DNA of 64,000 bases from Rathayibacter iranicus NCPPB 2253 = VKM Ac-1602 (GCF_003149025.1 NZ_QGDV01000001.1:463457-527456), one strand, 5' to 3'. Shown: positions 1 to 7,523, counted from the first letter of the stretch. Translations and numbers: made by a program. The notes: generated by a model from the sequence alone, not told the origin.

Positions 1-577
1 ATTGCGGATAGCAGCTGTTGCAATATCCACGACTGCGAGTCCTCTGACCCGTCGTCGTGCCGTCGATTTGGGTGAGCGAATTGTACGAGCATGCATACAA
101 CTCGCGGAGGAGGAGGCTCCCGATGCCCGCACCGATATTGCCCTAATAGGCGCCGAATCGAAGACATCCTTCACGGGATTCTCTAGCGATCCGCACGCAA
201 TTTACCACTGGTATTTTGCAAACGAGCTCGCCCACGCCGGTGCCCTGTCGAAGGTGGAAGCGACCTCAGCCCTGGCTCCGACAATCTGGCGACTGCTGGA
301 GCAAGGCCACCTCCGACTTGGTGACCAGGACGCCTTGCGCGCCTTCTGGTCCACAATGAGGCGCATGCTCCCACTCGAGTCGTCCCGGGCTAGCGAGTGG
401 ATTTCGGCATTCGCGCAGTACTTGTCGATTGTGCCGCCGAAAATTACTGCAAAGTTGGCGAGCCGGGCGGCCGACAGCTGTATCCGAGCCTGGGGCGGCT
501 CAAATATGGCCCTTGCCGACTGGGATGCGGTAAGTATTCGCGCGCTGTACGAGGAAACTCTAGTCTCAAATTCTTAA
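1..577 (+). CDS. Unknown protein, C-terminal part (runs off left edge)
   Basis: The frame is open from the window edge to a TAA at 575-577, giving about 191 residues of what is probably a longer protein (a TTG at position 2 could be a start but has no visible upstream context). The translated part looks soluble and mostly helical, with no transmembrane segment and no motif I recognise. It ends 73 bases before the first precursor gene on the same strand and shares the lower G+C of the RiPP locus, so it may belong to it, for example as a recognition or modifying protein. That role is inference only. The stop lies in a 12-base palindrome (ATTCTTAAGAAT). Confidence 0.5.
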   Translation, partial: LRIAAVAISTTASPLTRRRAVDLGERIVRACIQLAEEEAPDARTDIALIGAESKTSFTGFSSDPHAIYHWYFANELAHAGALSKVEATSALAPTIWRLLEQGHLRLGDQDALRAFWSTMRRMLPLESSRASEWISAFAQYLSIVPPKITAKLASRAADSCIRAWGGSNMALADWDAVSIRALYEETLVSNS

Positions 578-650
578 GAATGTTTGATACTTCTGATTTG
601 TGCCGACATTCGTTGGCGCTGAGCTTTAGACGATATAAAGGAGGTGAATT

Positions 651-794
651 ATGAAATCAGTTACTGCTTCGGAAATTTTGAAGGACTCGTTCGTCGAGCT
701 CGAGGTGATGGACGCTCCATCCGACGATAGTTGGTGGCAGGGCTTGCTCGGAGGCATCGGTGTCATCGGGACTGTCGCAATTATCGCGACCTAA
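651..794 (+). CDS. Daptide-like RiPP precursor peptide 1
   Basis: Encodes a 47-residue peptide too short for ordinary gene calling. The ATG is chosen because AAAGGAGGTG (637-646) lies just upstream at ideal spacing. The leader (about residues 1-23) is acidic and ends in ELEVMDAP, shared with the two following peptides. The predicted core begins SDDSWWQG, continues as a Gly/Ile/Val-rich hydrophobic stretch and ends IIAT. There is no Cys. A C-terminal Thr after a hydrophobic core and a leader ending near M(D/E)AP are features of daptides, in which the last Thr is converted to a dimethylated diaminopropane unit. Class assignment is by my recall of the family plus gene context. Confidence 0.85.
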   Translation: MKSVTASEILKDSFVELEVMDAPSDDSWWQGLLGGIGVIGTVAIIAT

Positions 795-839
795 GCCGTT
801 TTGCTACCACGAAAACTAATATCGAAAAGGAGGTGAAAT

Positions 840-971
840 TTGACAATTCAAATGGAAAATCTTGGATTTGAGGCTCTCGAGTCGATGGATGCGCCGGACG
901 ACGGATTCGACTGGTTCCACGGATTTAGTGTCGGAGTCGGCCTCGGCCTCATCGCGCTCAGTGCCACCTGA
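840..971 (+). CDS. Daptide-like RiPP precursor peptide 2
   Basis: Encodes a 43-residue peptide starting at TTG 840; AAAAGGAGGTG (825-835) is correctly spaced for this codon, whereas the in-frame ATG at 852 would be too far away. The leader ends ALESMDAP and the core begins DDGFDWFHG, then a Gly/Val/Leu-rich run ending ALSAT. It lies 45 bases after precursor 1 and 45 bases before precursor 3, so the three are almost certainly one transcript. The core has no Cys and one internal Ser before the terminal Ser-Ala-Thr. The core differs clearly from the other two while the leader end is kept, which is what is expected for several products processed by one set of enzymes. Confidence 0.83.
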   Translation: MTIQMENLGFEALESMDAPDDGFDWFHGFSVGVGLGLIALSAT

Positions 972-1016
972 GTCGAGTTCATCGACTCATCTATACCATA
1001 GTAAGGAGGTAGACCA

Positions 1017-1142
1017 ATGAACAAAACCGAGATGCTTAGATTCGATGAGCTTGAGGTCATGGACGCGCCACTTGAGTGGTGGCAAACCGCCGGGTATGTC
1101 ATCACGGCCGTGGGCGGTCTCGCCGCTATCGCGGCGACGTGA
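1017..1142 (+). CDS. Daptide-like RiPP precursor peptide 3
   Basis: Encodes a 41-residue peptide from ATG 1017, with TAAGGAGGT at 1002-1010 as the ribosome site. The leader ends DELEVMDAP; the core starts LEWWQTAGY, becomes an Ala/Gly/Val/Ile-rich helix-like stretch and ends IAAT. As in the two preceding peptides the last residue is Thr and there is no Cys. A strong hairpin follows immediately (1166-1202). I infer that leader removal near MDAP is done by the M50 protease encoded downstream and that the product is exported by the adjacent ABC system. Confidence 0.84.
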   Translation: MNKTEMLRFDELEVMDAPLEWWQTAGYVITAVGGLAAIAAT

Positions 1143-1165
1143 TCGTCTGATTACGATCTAACCAA

Positions 1166-1202
1166 CGGTGCGGACGGTCTGCCTCAGCGACCGTCCGCAC
1201 CG
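1166..1202 (+). terminator. Strong hairpin between precursor genes and enzyme genes
   Basis: Perfect 14-base inverted repeat: CGGTGCGGACGGTC (1166-1179) and its complement at 1189-1202 around a 9-base loop. No T-run follows (GCAAAATAAC), so it is not a canonical intrinsic terminator. Its position suggests a partial terminator or an mRNA-stabilising stem that keeps precursor mRNA in excess over the enzyme mRNA. Confidence 0.7.
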
Positions 1203-1241
1203 GCAAAATAACGCACCACGGTTAAAAGGAAGCTGAAACAA

Positions 1242-2024
1242 TTGTTGACTGTTGCGTCGGAAAACCTACTGTCAGCGTGGGCGGTAGCTGCCGATGTTGA
1301 AGAACTATACGGGCCGGCTGGATCACGATTCTACGACTCGACAACTCGTGGCGATCGGTCCGAGGTGCGCGAGATTATCAGGTTCGTTCGTAGATACCAC
1401 GGCGACGTTCTCGACCTTGCGGCGGGCTCTGGACGTCTGACACTTCCGCTTCTGGCTATGCAGCGCACAGTGACGGCCCTCGACTCATCGCCCGAGATGC
1501 TGGAGATCTTAAGGCGCCGAGCACGATCTCAGTCCGAGCGTGGGCTCATACTCTCGAAGCAAGACATGACCACCTTCACGCTCCCCGGCTCATTCGCCGT
1601 AATTGTGCTCGGTGCGACTTCGGTCACTCTTCTCGACAGATTAGACCGTGCAAAGCTGTTTGCTCGTGTCCGCGCCCATATGGAACCAGGCGGACGCTTC
1701 CTGCTATCGACCACCGACACGGAAGGTGCCGAGATGGCGAGTGCTTTCGAAGGAACCTTGCATACCGCTAGGGGAGTGCCCATGCCGTATTACTTCTCGC
1801 AAGAGGTTGATCGTAGTGCTGGGCGGAGGCTTGTCAACTTTCTTGTGCCGCCAACCCGTGGCTCTATTGACCAGGCGAAGGTATTCACGAGCATCGTCAA
1901 CCTGCTCTCGAGCGCACAGCTGGCATCCGAACTTCAGCGCGCCGGTTTCGACGTTCGCTCTTCTACGATCGTGAAAGCGAACGGCGCCGGCAGCCGCGGA
2001 CTAGTCCTTTTGGAATGCTCTTGA
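1242..2024 (+). CDS. SAM-dependent methyltransferase, daptide MpaM-like
   Basis: 260-residue class I methyltransferase. Motif I is VLDLAAGSGR at about 56-65, the acidic residue closing strand 2 is D81 (ALDSSPEML), and a motif resembling post-I/IV follows (ILSKQDMTTF). Start is TTG 1242 (a second TTG is at 1245) with AAAGGA upstream. In daptide pathways a methyltransferase dimethylates the new C-terminal amine after oxidative decarboxylation and transamination of Thr; the gene's place directly after the precursors supports that role, but N-terminal or side-chain methylation cannot be excluded. It overlaps the following gene by about 10 bases, implying coupled translation. Confidence 0.8.
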   Translation: MLTVASENLLSAWAVAADVEELYGPAGSRFYDSTTRGDRSEVREIIRFVRRYHGDVLDLAAGSGRLTLPLLAMQRTVTALDSSPEMLEILRRRARSQSERGLILSKQDMTTFTLPGSFAVIVLGATSVTLLDRLDRAKLFARVRAHMEPGGRFLLSTTDTEGAEMASAFEGTLHTARGVPMPYYFSQEVDRSAGRRLVNFLVPPTRGSIDQAKVFTSIVNLLSSAQLASELQRAGFDVRSSTIVKANGAGSRGLVLLECS

Positions 2025-3268
2025 TCGCCGCGATGACGACGCTTGGGCCAAGTGCTGGGCTCGCCGAACGGTATTCATTACTTGCCCCGCGAGACGATTT
2101 CCCCCTGTGGCAGATGATGGTCAGTCTCGCTCCTACCCGCGAAAGCGAGCCTGTCGATGATTCGGAGAGTCTGCCTCTGGTGGGTGCAACAGATGTGTCC
2201 CGTCGCCGCGCGATCCTCCGCGCGACCGGTGAGGCTGTCGAGCGCTGGGCTCTACGTCCCAGCCCTTGGTCGGGCCCGACCTTCGAACGTGGCCGTAGAG
2301 TGGAATGGGCACAGTTCGGGCTGGCAAACCACGACCTTGGGCGGAAGATTCTTGTCGGCAAAAACATCTCGACATCGGAACCAATTACCATTCCAATCGA
2401 GCTGGTGGAGTACGATCAGGCGAACACTGGATTGGCTCGTGCCGCGCAGGGCAATTTTGAGCCCACTCCCTCCGGTGCGGCGGCGGGAGAGACACTCGAC
2501 CAGGCAGTAGTTTCAGGCGTTCTTGAGCTTCTTGAACGGGACGCATTCATGGTCGCGTGGGCGAGGCAACTCAGGATCGAACGAATCGATGCACACACTG
2601 TCGGCAGCGTTGGAGGAGCCAACCCAATCAAACTCGTTGACCTCGCGCGCCGTATGGGACTTGAGCTAGTGGTAGGCAACCTCGGCTGCGATGTTGATGG
2701 AGTAAAGGCAATTATTGCGATCTGTCTTGATCGATCGGCCCAACTTGGCGCCGTCGGTTCAAAAGCTTCGACGTCAGTTGCTAATGCGGTGGAGGGTGCA
2801 ATCCAAGAATCGCTTCAAGCCCTTCATCTTGGCCGGGTAATTCGGCGAGCGGTTGAAGGAGGTCAACGAACTACCAGCGGGTTGCCGAGGACAGAAATGG
2901 ATAGGGCGCGGTACTGGTCCGGGACCGACGCTTACGCTGTTCTCGATAGATGGACACAGTCGTTTGTTAATCCGAGTTCGATTGGTGGACCCGCAAGTCG
3001 ACCAACCCCGACCCCTCTTGAGTCGACGATCCGCTGCGGATTTGAGCCGATTGTTCTCGATTTGTCTGCGCGTCTACCGGCTCGAGTACGAGAGATCGGG
3101 TGGCACGCGGTGAAAGTGCTCTGCCCTGGGCTCCAGCCGCTGAGGCTTGACGAGACCCTCTCGTTCAGTTGGCTTCCATCGCGTCTCCTCTCGGCTGAGC
3201 GCCGAACCGGCTATGCAAGCCCTCTCGCCGAAGGTGAGGTCTTCGATGTCCCGCATCCGCTTGTTTGA
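2015..3268 (+). CDS. YcaO-family cyclodehydratase-like RiPP enzyme
   Basis: 417 residues. The YcaO nucleotide-binding signature is visible as ATGEAVER (70-77), SGVLELLERDAF (167-178) and AVEGAIQES (258-266), with a C-terminus DVPHPLV reminiscent of the proline-rich tail of azoline-forming YcaO proteins. YcaO enzymes use ATP to activate backbone amides, making azolines, thioamides or amidines. No E1-like/Ocin-ThiF partner, TfuA or dehydrogenase is encoded nearby, and the precursor cores contain no Cys, so oxazoline, amidine or another backbone change would be the options. Start at ATG 2015 overlaps the methyltransferase; ATG 2033 is an alternative. Family assignment is confident; the reaction is unknown. 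Confidence 0.85.
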   Translation: MLLIAAMTTLGPSAGLAERYSLLAPRDDFPLWQMMVSLAPTRESEPVDDSESLPLVGATDVSRRRAILRATGEAVERWALRPSPWSGPTFERGRRVEWAQFGLANHDLGRKILVGKNISTSEPITIPIELVEYDQANTGLARAAQGNFEPTPSGAAAGETLDQAVVSGVLELLERDAFMVAWARQLRIERIDAHTVGSVGGANPIKLVDLARRMGLELVVGNLGCDVDGVKAIIAICLDRSAQLGAVGSKASTSVANAVEGAIQESLQALHLGRVIRRAVEGGQRTTSGLPRTEMDRARYWSGTDAYAVLDRWTQSFVNPSSIGGPASRPTPTPLESTIRCGFEPIVLDLSARLPARVREIGWHAVKVLCPGLQPLRLDETLSFSWLPSRLLSAERRTGYASPLAEGEVFDVPHPLV

Positions 3269-4943
3269 CCGAGTTCGTGGTATGCACACGAGGGCCCGGC
3301 ACGAGGCACTCCCACATCGCACTTCTGACCTCAATTTCCAGCGTCCGCAGCTCCGTGCCGGGGTGCGTATTGTGGATCAGAGGAGGACGTCGCCGGGCAC
3401 GTGGCTCGTCCTGTCGCATGACGTCCCCGTAGCACGAATATCGAGTGGCACTGCAATGATTCTCGGGCAACTCGATGGGAGTTCCACTCTAGAGCAACTG
3501 ACGGCATCGAACGCAGGTGCGTTCACGCTGGGCGAAATTGAGACGTTGATCGAGAAACTGCAACGCACTGGCCTCATTGTCGGAAGTGTGGACCCAGTGG
3601 TTGCGCGTAGTCGAGTCGTCTCCTATATTCCGCCGATGACGTTGCAGATCGCGACCCGTAACGCCGCAGCTTTCTTTGCTTACGCCGCGCGTGTTACGAA
3701 AGCGCTTCACTCACGTTCTTTCCTCGTCGGCGTCGCCCTGATCGTCGTCGCAGCCTTCGGAAGCGCCATTTTTGAATGGCGCAGCTACGTCTCAATTGGC
3801 TCGGTTCCATTGAAGCCAATTACTCTGGTCGCCGTCCTCGTAGCGCTCTCGATCGCGACGTTCTTCCACGAACTTGCACATGGGTTGACACTTCAGAAGT
3901 TGGGCGGGGTTCCCCGTCGCGCGGGCTTCATGCTCTTCTATCTCGCTCCAGCTTTCTTCGTTGATGTGACTGATGGTTGGCGTCTCCCGCGGCGGTGGCA
4001 CAGGGCCGCAGTTGCCTTCGCCGGCCCCGCCTTCCACCTAGTAGCAGCGAGCGCTGCGGCAGTGATTGCCGTGATCTTGCCAGGCGGTGCCGCTCGCGAC
4101 GCGCTTCACATGTTTTCGTTCGCTGCTTTCTGGATCTTCGCGTTTAATCTCGTGCCGTTTGTTCGTTTCGATGGTTATCTTATCCTGATAGCGCTTTTGG
4201 ACTACCCGAATCTACGCGCCGCGGCGATTGCTGAACTTAAGCGCGTGCTTTTTGCCGAAAGAAGACAACGCGACACGGCTTCGCCGGCGTGGGGACTGGC
4301 GGCGTTCGGTCTTGGATCGATTGCCTTCCCTGTATACCTCGTACTCGTTTCGATTTCTCGCCTGCAGTCGGGCCTTGCTGGAGCTGGGGCCGCGGGAGCA
4401 TTTGTGCTGCTGGGCGTTGAGACCTTCTTGGCGTATCTAATTGTGCGCGTTGTGATTCGACTCGTCCAATTCAAGCAATACAGCATTTGGCGACTGTTTG
4501 GCGGTACTTTCGTTGCGGTCGCAGCATTAGGCAGCGCTCTCGTCATGATTCAAGTACCCATCGAACATCGCGCAGCGTGGGTTTCGGACGAGCGTGGAAT
4601 CGCAATGCTGGCTCAGTCCGATTCAGATTTGATATCGTTGACTCAAGGTGAAAAGGTATCGCTAATATCTCAGGGCATTTTTTCCCAGTCAGAAGTCGGG
4701 ACAGCGAGAGTATCCGGTGAAACTCCGGAAAAGGCTGACATCCCGGTTGAGAGTCTTGTGCCTATTTCGCTCCACGGCTTTACAACGAGCGGCTACCGAG
4801 TCGTCCTATCGGATGCCTCTACGGTCTCGACTGGGAAAAGTGGTACGGCGATTATCTGGTCCGGAGAATCAGAAGCTCTAATGCAAGTGTTATTGAATCA
4901 ATATGTAAGAAGCCCCGTGGAGGAGATAGCGAATTTATTTTGA
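3246..4943 (+). CDS. Intramembrane M50 metalloprotease with PqqD-like N-domain (MpaP-like)
   Basis: 565 residues from ATG 3246, chosen because AAGGTGAGG (3231-3239) sits 6 bases upstream; it overlaps the YcaO gene end. Residues about 25-115 resemble a PqqD/RRE-type winged helix that could bind the leader peptide. Six or seven membrane segments follow. The zinc motif HELAH (208-212) and the second ligand in NLVPFVRFDG (301-310) define a site-2-protease-like M50 active site. The C-terminal extracytoplasmic part (about 440-565) looks like a beta-rich lipoyl/HlyD-like domain. Proposed role: membrane-coupled removal of the precursor leader before export. The family match to the daptide intramembrane protease is from recall. 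Confidence 0.82.
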   Translation: MSRIRLFDRVRGMHTRARHEALPHRTSDLNFQRPQLRAGVRIVDQRRTSPGTWLVLSHDVPVARISSGTAMILGQLDGSSTLEQLTASNAGAFTLGEIETLIEKLQRTGLIVGSVDPVVARSRVVSYIPPMTLQIATRNAAAFFAYAARVTKALHSRSFLVGVALIVVAAFGSAIFEWRSYVSIGSVPLKPITLVAVLVALSIATFFHELAHGLTLQKLGGVPRRAGFMLFYLAPAFFVDVTDGWRLPRRWHRAAVAFAGPAFHLVAASAAAVIAVILPGGAARDALHMFSFAAFWIFAFNLVPFVRFDGYLILIALLDYPNLRAAAIAELKRVLFAERRQRDTASPAWGLAAFGLGSIAFPVYLVLVSISRLQSGLAGAGAAGAFVLLGVETFLAYLIVRVVIRLVQFKQYSIWRLFGGTFVAVAALGSALVMIQVPIEHRAAWVSDERGIAMLAQSDSDLISLTQGEKVSLISQGIFSQSEVGTARVSGETPEKADIPVESLVPISLHGFTTSGYRVVLSDASTVSTGKSGTAIIWSGESEALMQVLLNQYVRSPVEEIANLF

Positions 4944-4988
4944 CTTGCCGGTCAACTTAAAAATATGACGACCATGGACTTATGGTCG
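4940..4988 (+). promoter_or_regulatory. Candidate promoter and operator for the exporter genes
   Basis: TTGACT (4940-4945) and TATGAC (4964-4969) are separated by 18 bases and resemble a sigma-70-type promoter. An inverted repeat TTGAC-GTCAA (4940-4944/4951-4955) overlaps the -35 box and a second one, CGACCAT/ATGGTCG (4969-4975/4982-4988), follows the -10 box. This suggests separately regulated export or immunity genes; no regulator gene is seen in the locus. Confidence 0.5.
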
Positions 4989-5016
4989 GAGGATAGCATT
5001 AGGAGAAAAAATACGT

Positions 5017-5736
5017 ATGGATTTTGCAATCGAGTTTGATGAATACACGAAACAATACGGCTCGTCTGTTGTCGTAGATGGCTTGTCCTTTCAAGTCAAC
5101 CGAGGAAGTGTCGTCGGTCTTCTTGGACCGAATGGCGCTGGAAAGAGCACGGCTATGCGCGGTCTTGTCGGTCTTTCTCATCCAACTTCCGGTGCCGCTC
5201 GCATTTTTGGTGAAGAATTCGCAAGGCTGTCCGAGCCAGCGTCGGTCGTTGGCGTGCATATGGATGGGTTTGGCTTTGAGACGGGGATCAGCGCGCGACG
5301 GCATCTTGAGATTTGTCGACTTGCGGCGGGGGTGTCGAAAGCTCGGGTCGGTGCGGTACTCGAGGAGGTAGGCCTTCGGGAACATGCGCGTAAGCGCGTG
5401 AAGCAGTATTCGACGGGCATGGTGCAACGCCTCGGCCTGGCCGTTGCTCTCCTCGCGGAGCCGAAGATCCTGATTCTTGATGAGCCCGCCAACGGTCTGG
5501 ATCCCGAAGGTATTCGTTGGCTCCGCAAATTTATACGAAGTTATGCAGAGCGAGGTGGGACGGTGCTCGTGTCGAGTCACCAACTTAGAGAACTTGAGCA
5601 GATCGTTGACGAGGTGGTCGTTATGAACAAACGTCTCCTTTACTCCGGTGCACTCGCAAATCTTCTAGGTAAAAAGGATGCGTCTTTGGAGGATAGATAC
5701 TTTGACCTTGTTGACTCTTCGATAGCGGGGTCTTGA
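5017..5736 (+). CDS. ABC transporter ATP-binding protein (peptide export/immunity)
   Basis: 239 residues. Walker A GPNGAGKST (37-45), ABC signature YSTGMVQR (131-138, Met replacing the usual Gly after TG), Walker B ILILDEP (151-157) and H-loop VSSHQ. The divergent signature and small size are typical of BcrA-type exporters that confer resistance to, or export, bacteriocins. An AGGAG lies upstream of ATG 5017 and its own promoter is likely. The gene overlaps the next one by 4 bases, so it works with the two following permeases. Substrate assigned from context: the mature RiPP. Confidence 0.87.
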   Translation: MDFAIEFDEYTKQYGSSVVVDGLSFQVNRGSVVGLLGPNGAGKSTAMRGLVGLSHPTSGAARIFGEEFARLSEPASVVGVHMDGFGFETGISARRHLEICRLAAGVSKARVGAVLEEVGLREHARKRVKQYSTGMVQRLGLAVALLAEPKILILDEPANGLDPEGIRWLRKFIRSYAERGGTVLVSSHQLRELEQIVDEVVVMNKRLLYSGALANLLGKKDASLEDRYFDLVDSSIAGS

Positions 5737-6467
5737 TTCAGATGGTAAGCGCAATTCGTTCTGAATGTTTGCGATCAATCAGCGGGCTCGCGTTTCTCGC
5801 TGTCCTCGCCTTCGCAGTCATGGTTCCTGCTTTACTGCTGAACTCCCTCGTCGGCTCGAACCTACTTGTGTCGCTGCCTTCACCCGACGCTTCAGCGCGA
5901 GTTTTCAGTGTTATGGCCTCGATGTTCGTTGTGTCGATGTTTGTCGGCAGCTACAGTATCACCAGAGAATATTTCTATGAGTCACTCGATCGATCAAGAG
6001 TGCTTCTCACCCTTAAGAAACTCTTTTGGGCTAAGGTGATTGCGTCCGTGCTAACCTCTATCGCCCTGACTGCCGTGTTTGGAACGGCATGGATAGCCGT
6101 TTCTGTGTGGATCATGAACAGTCAGGGATTAACTTTTACGTTCTCGTTTGTGGTCGTTAAGATATTTGTTGGTTCCCTTGCGGTAAGCGCAATCGGCGCG
6201 GTGATTGGACACGGCGTAGGGTGGGCCGTCCGCAACTACTATGTCGCATGTGCACTGGTCATGGCGGTTCCACTGGCTGCAGAATTGCCCCTGCTGGTTA
6301 ACGCTCCGGGTGTGGAAAGATTCCTTCCGTCCGGTGCCGCCGCGGGCGTTGCCAATGTGATTGGACTTGACGTGCTACCCGCTCTCGCGGCTCTCGCAGT
6401 GTCTGTTAGTTGGGCTGCGGGTGCGACTGCGGTAGGGCTGACCCTCGCGTCGAGGAGGCAAGTATGA
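5733..6467 (+). CDS. ABC-2-type membrane permease, subunit 1
   Basis: 244 residues, about six predicted transmembrane stretches (for example around residues 15-35, 55-75, 105-130, 135-160, 170-190 and 210-235), no ATPase motif. Start is TTG 5733, overlapping the ATPase stop as TTGA; ATG 5742 is an alternative. Sequence composition and length fit BcrB/ABC-2 permeases paired with the preceding ATPase. It overlaps the next permease by four bases. Expected to form one half of the membrane channel that exports the modified peptide or protects the producer from it. Confidence 0.78.
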   Translation: MIQMVSAIRSECLRSISGLAFLAVLAFAVMVPALLLNSLVGSNLLVSLPSPDASARVFSVMASMFVVSMFVGSYSITREYFYESLDRSRVLLTLKKLFWAKVIASVLTSIALTAVFGTAWIAVSVWIMNSQGLTFTFSFVVVKIFVGSLAVSAIGAVIGHGVGWAVRNYYVACALVMAVPLAAELPLLVNAPGVERFLPSGAAAGVANVIGLDVLPALAALAVSVSWAAGATAVGLTLASRRQV

Positions 6468-7177
6468 TCGTGCGACAGTTGCGGACCGAACTTGTTCGGA
6501 CCATTGTCGATCGCGCAGTTCGAGGCTCTGTAGTCTTCGCTACCTTGCTGGGGATAAGCGTCGTGTTTGTTATTCCGGATGGTCTGTCTCAAGCTCCAAG
6601 AGAGGTTACGGAGGCGCTGTTCGCTGGCCTCCGAACAACAGTAGTGTCGAATGGAGTGCTTCTTTCCGCCGTCTACGGATCCTTCCGACTCACATCCGAA
6701 CTCAGCAGCGGAGTCGTGTCGCGACAACTGATGTACTCGCGAAGGATCACCCTCTACCTCTGTAGAGGGTCTTTCGCCCTTATCGGTGGCGCCGCAATCG
6801 GGGCTGCAGGCTGCGCGGCAGGTCAGGCAACTTTCTGGTTGGCAGCGCGGCGCTGGGAGGTAGACCTTGGGCTCGTGTGGGCTGCTGCCGTGTTGGGAGT
6901 TGTCTCGGCAGCGTGGGGCTTCGGCCTCGGCGCCGCAATCGGCAATCACTTTGCAGCACTCTTTATTGTCCCTCTCTCGTTGGCCGCAGCGATTCCGATC
7001 GCCTCCATTAACCAGGACCTCGCCCGAGTTACGCCATTCGGATGTCAGCTAGCGTTGATTGACACAGATTCTGGCCTGTGGCTTGACCCGTCGAACGGAG
7101 TTTGGCTCGCGGTTGCTTGGGGCATTATGGCAGTGGTTGTGGGAGGGGTAGTGTTTCGGTTGCGGGATGTGCGATAG
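6464..7177 (+). CDS. ABC-2-type membrane permease, subunit 2
   Basis: 237 residues from ATG 6464, preferred over earlier in-frame codons because GAGGAGG (6452-6458) precedes it and it forms the usual ATGA overlap with the upstream stop. Several hydrophobic segments (about 25-45, 60-80, 105-130, 140-160, 165-185, 215-235) and no soluble domain. It is presumably the partner of subunit 1 in a heterodimeric exporter. It is the last gene of the RiPP locus; after it the coding stops and a decayed IS end follows. Confidence 0.76.
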   Translation: MIVRQLRTELVRTIVDRAVRGSVVFATLLGISVVFVIPDGLSQAPREVTEALFAGLRTTVVSNGVLLSAVYGSFRLTSELSSGVVSRQLMYSRRITLYLCRGSFALIGGAAIGAAGCAAGQATFWLAARRWEVDLGLVWAAAVLGVVSAAWGFGLGAAIGNHFAALFIVPLSLAAAIPIASINQDLARVTPFGCQLALIDTDSGLWLDPSNGVWLAVAWGIMAVVVGGVVFRLRDVR

Positions 7178-7322
7178 GTGAAGCGCGAACCGCCGCGACC
7201 GGTTGTACTTTGACTGAGATCCCACTTCAAAATCGACGTGGGAGATTTGGAACAGGAGTTTTAGGCGTGACGGCTATTTATGCCCATGACAACCGTCGTT
7301 GCCCCTGATCCCACTACGGCGA
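7178..7322. other. Non-coding stretch after the RiPP locus
   Basis: No convincing gene, promoter or terminator is visible. It joins directly to the IS3 remnant that starts near 7323. Confidence 0.5.
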
Positions 7323-7475
7323 ACTCTCCAACGTTCTCTGGATCGCTTGAATAGTTATCTATCTGCGACGTTCGAGTCTCACCGCTCCTGTTCGGCTTCA
7401 TTCGGGGTTCGATAGCCTAGCCGCGAATAAAGCCGTTATTGACTGTAGCGCGGCTCGTTATTTCGCGCGACCTCC
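7323..7475 (-). mobile_element. Decayed 3' end of an IS3-family element
   Basis: Read on the minus strand, about 7372-7425 translates to YSRLGYRTPNEAE, the usual C-terminus of an IS3-family OrfB, with an in-frame TAA just before it. The adjacent bases to 7323 (for example CCAACGTTCTCTGGATC and AGTTATCT) align with the right terminal region of the IS3 element at 62574-62660 (CCAACGTTTTGTGGACC, AGTTATCT). Only the end of the element survives. It lies at the border between the lower-G+C RiPP locus and the backbone. Confidence 0.75.
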
Positions 7476-7523
7476 CGGAGTAAACCGGCGGCGCCGATCA
7501 TCGGTCCCGACGAGCAGGCATGC

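Noticed and set aside
651..1142. Lanthipeptide or thiopeptide precursors
   Set aside because: No Cys in any core and no LanB/LanC/LanM or split dehydratase nearby; the terminal Thr pattern fits daptides better.
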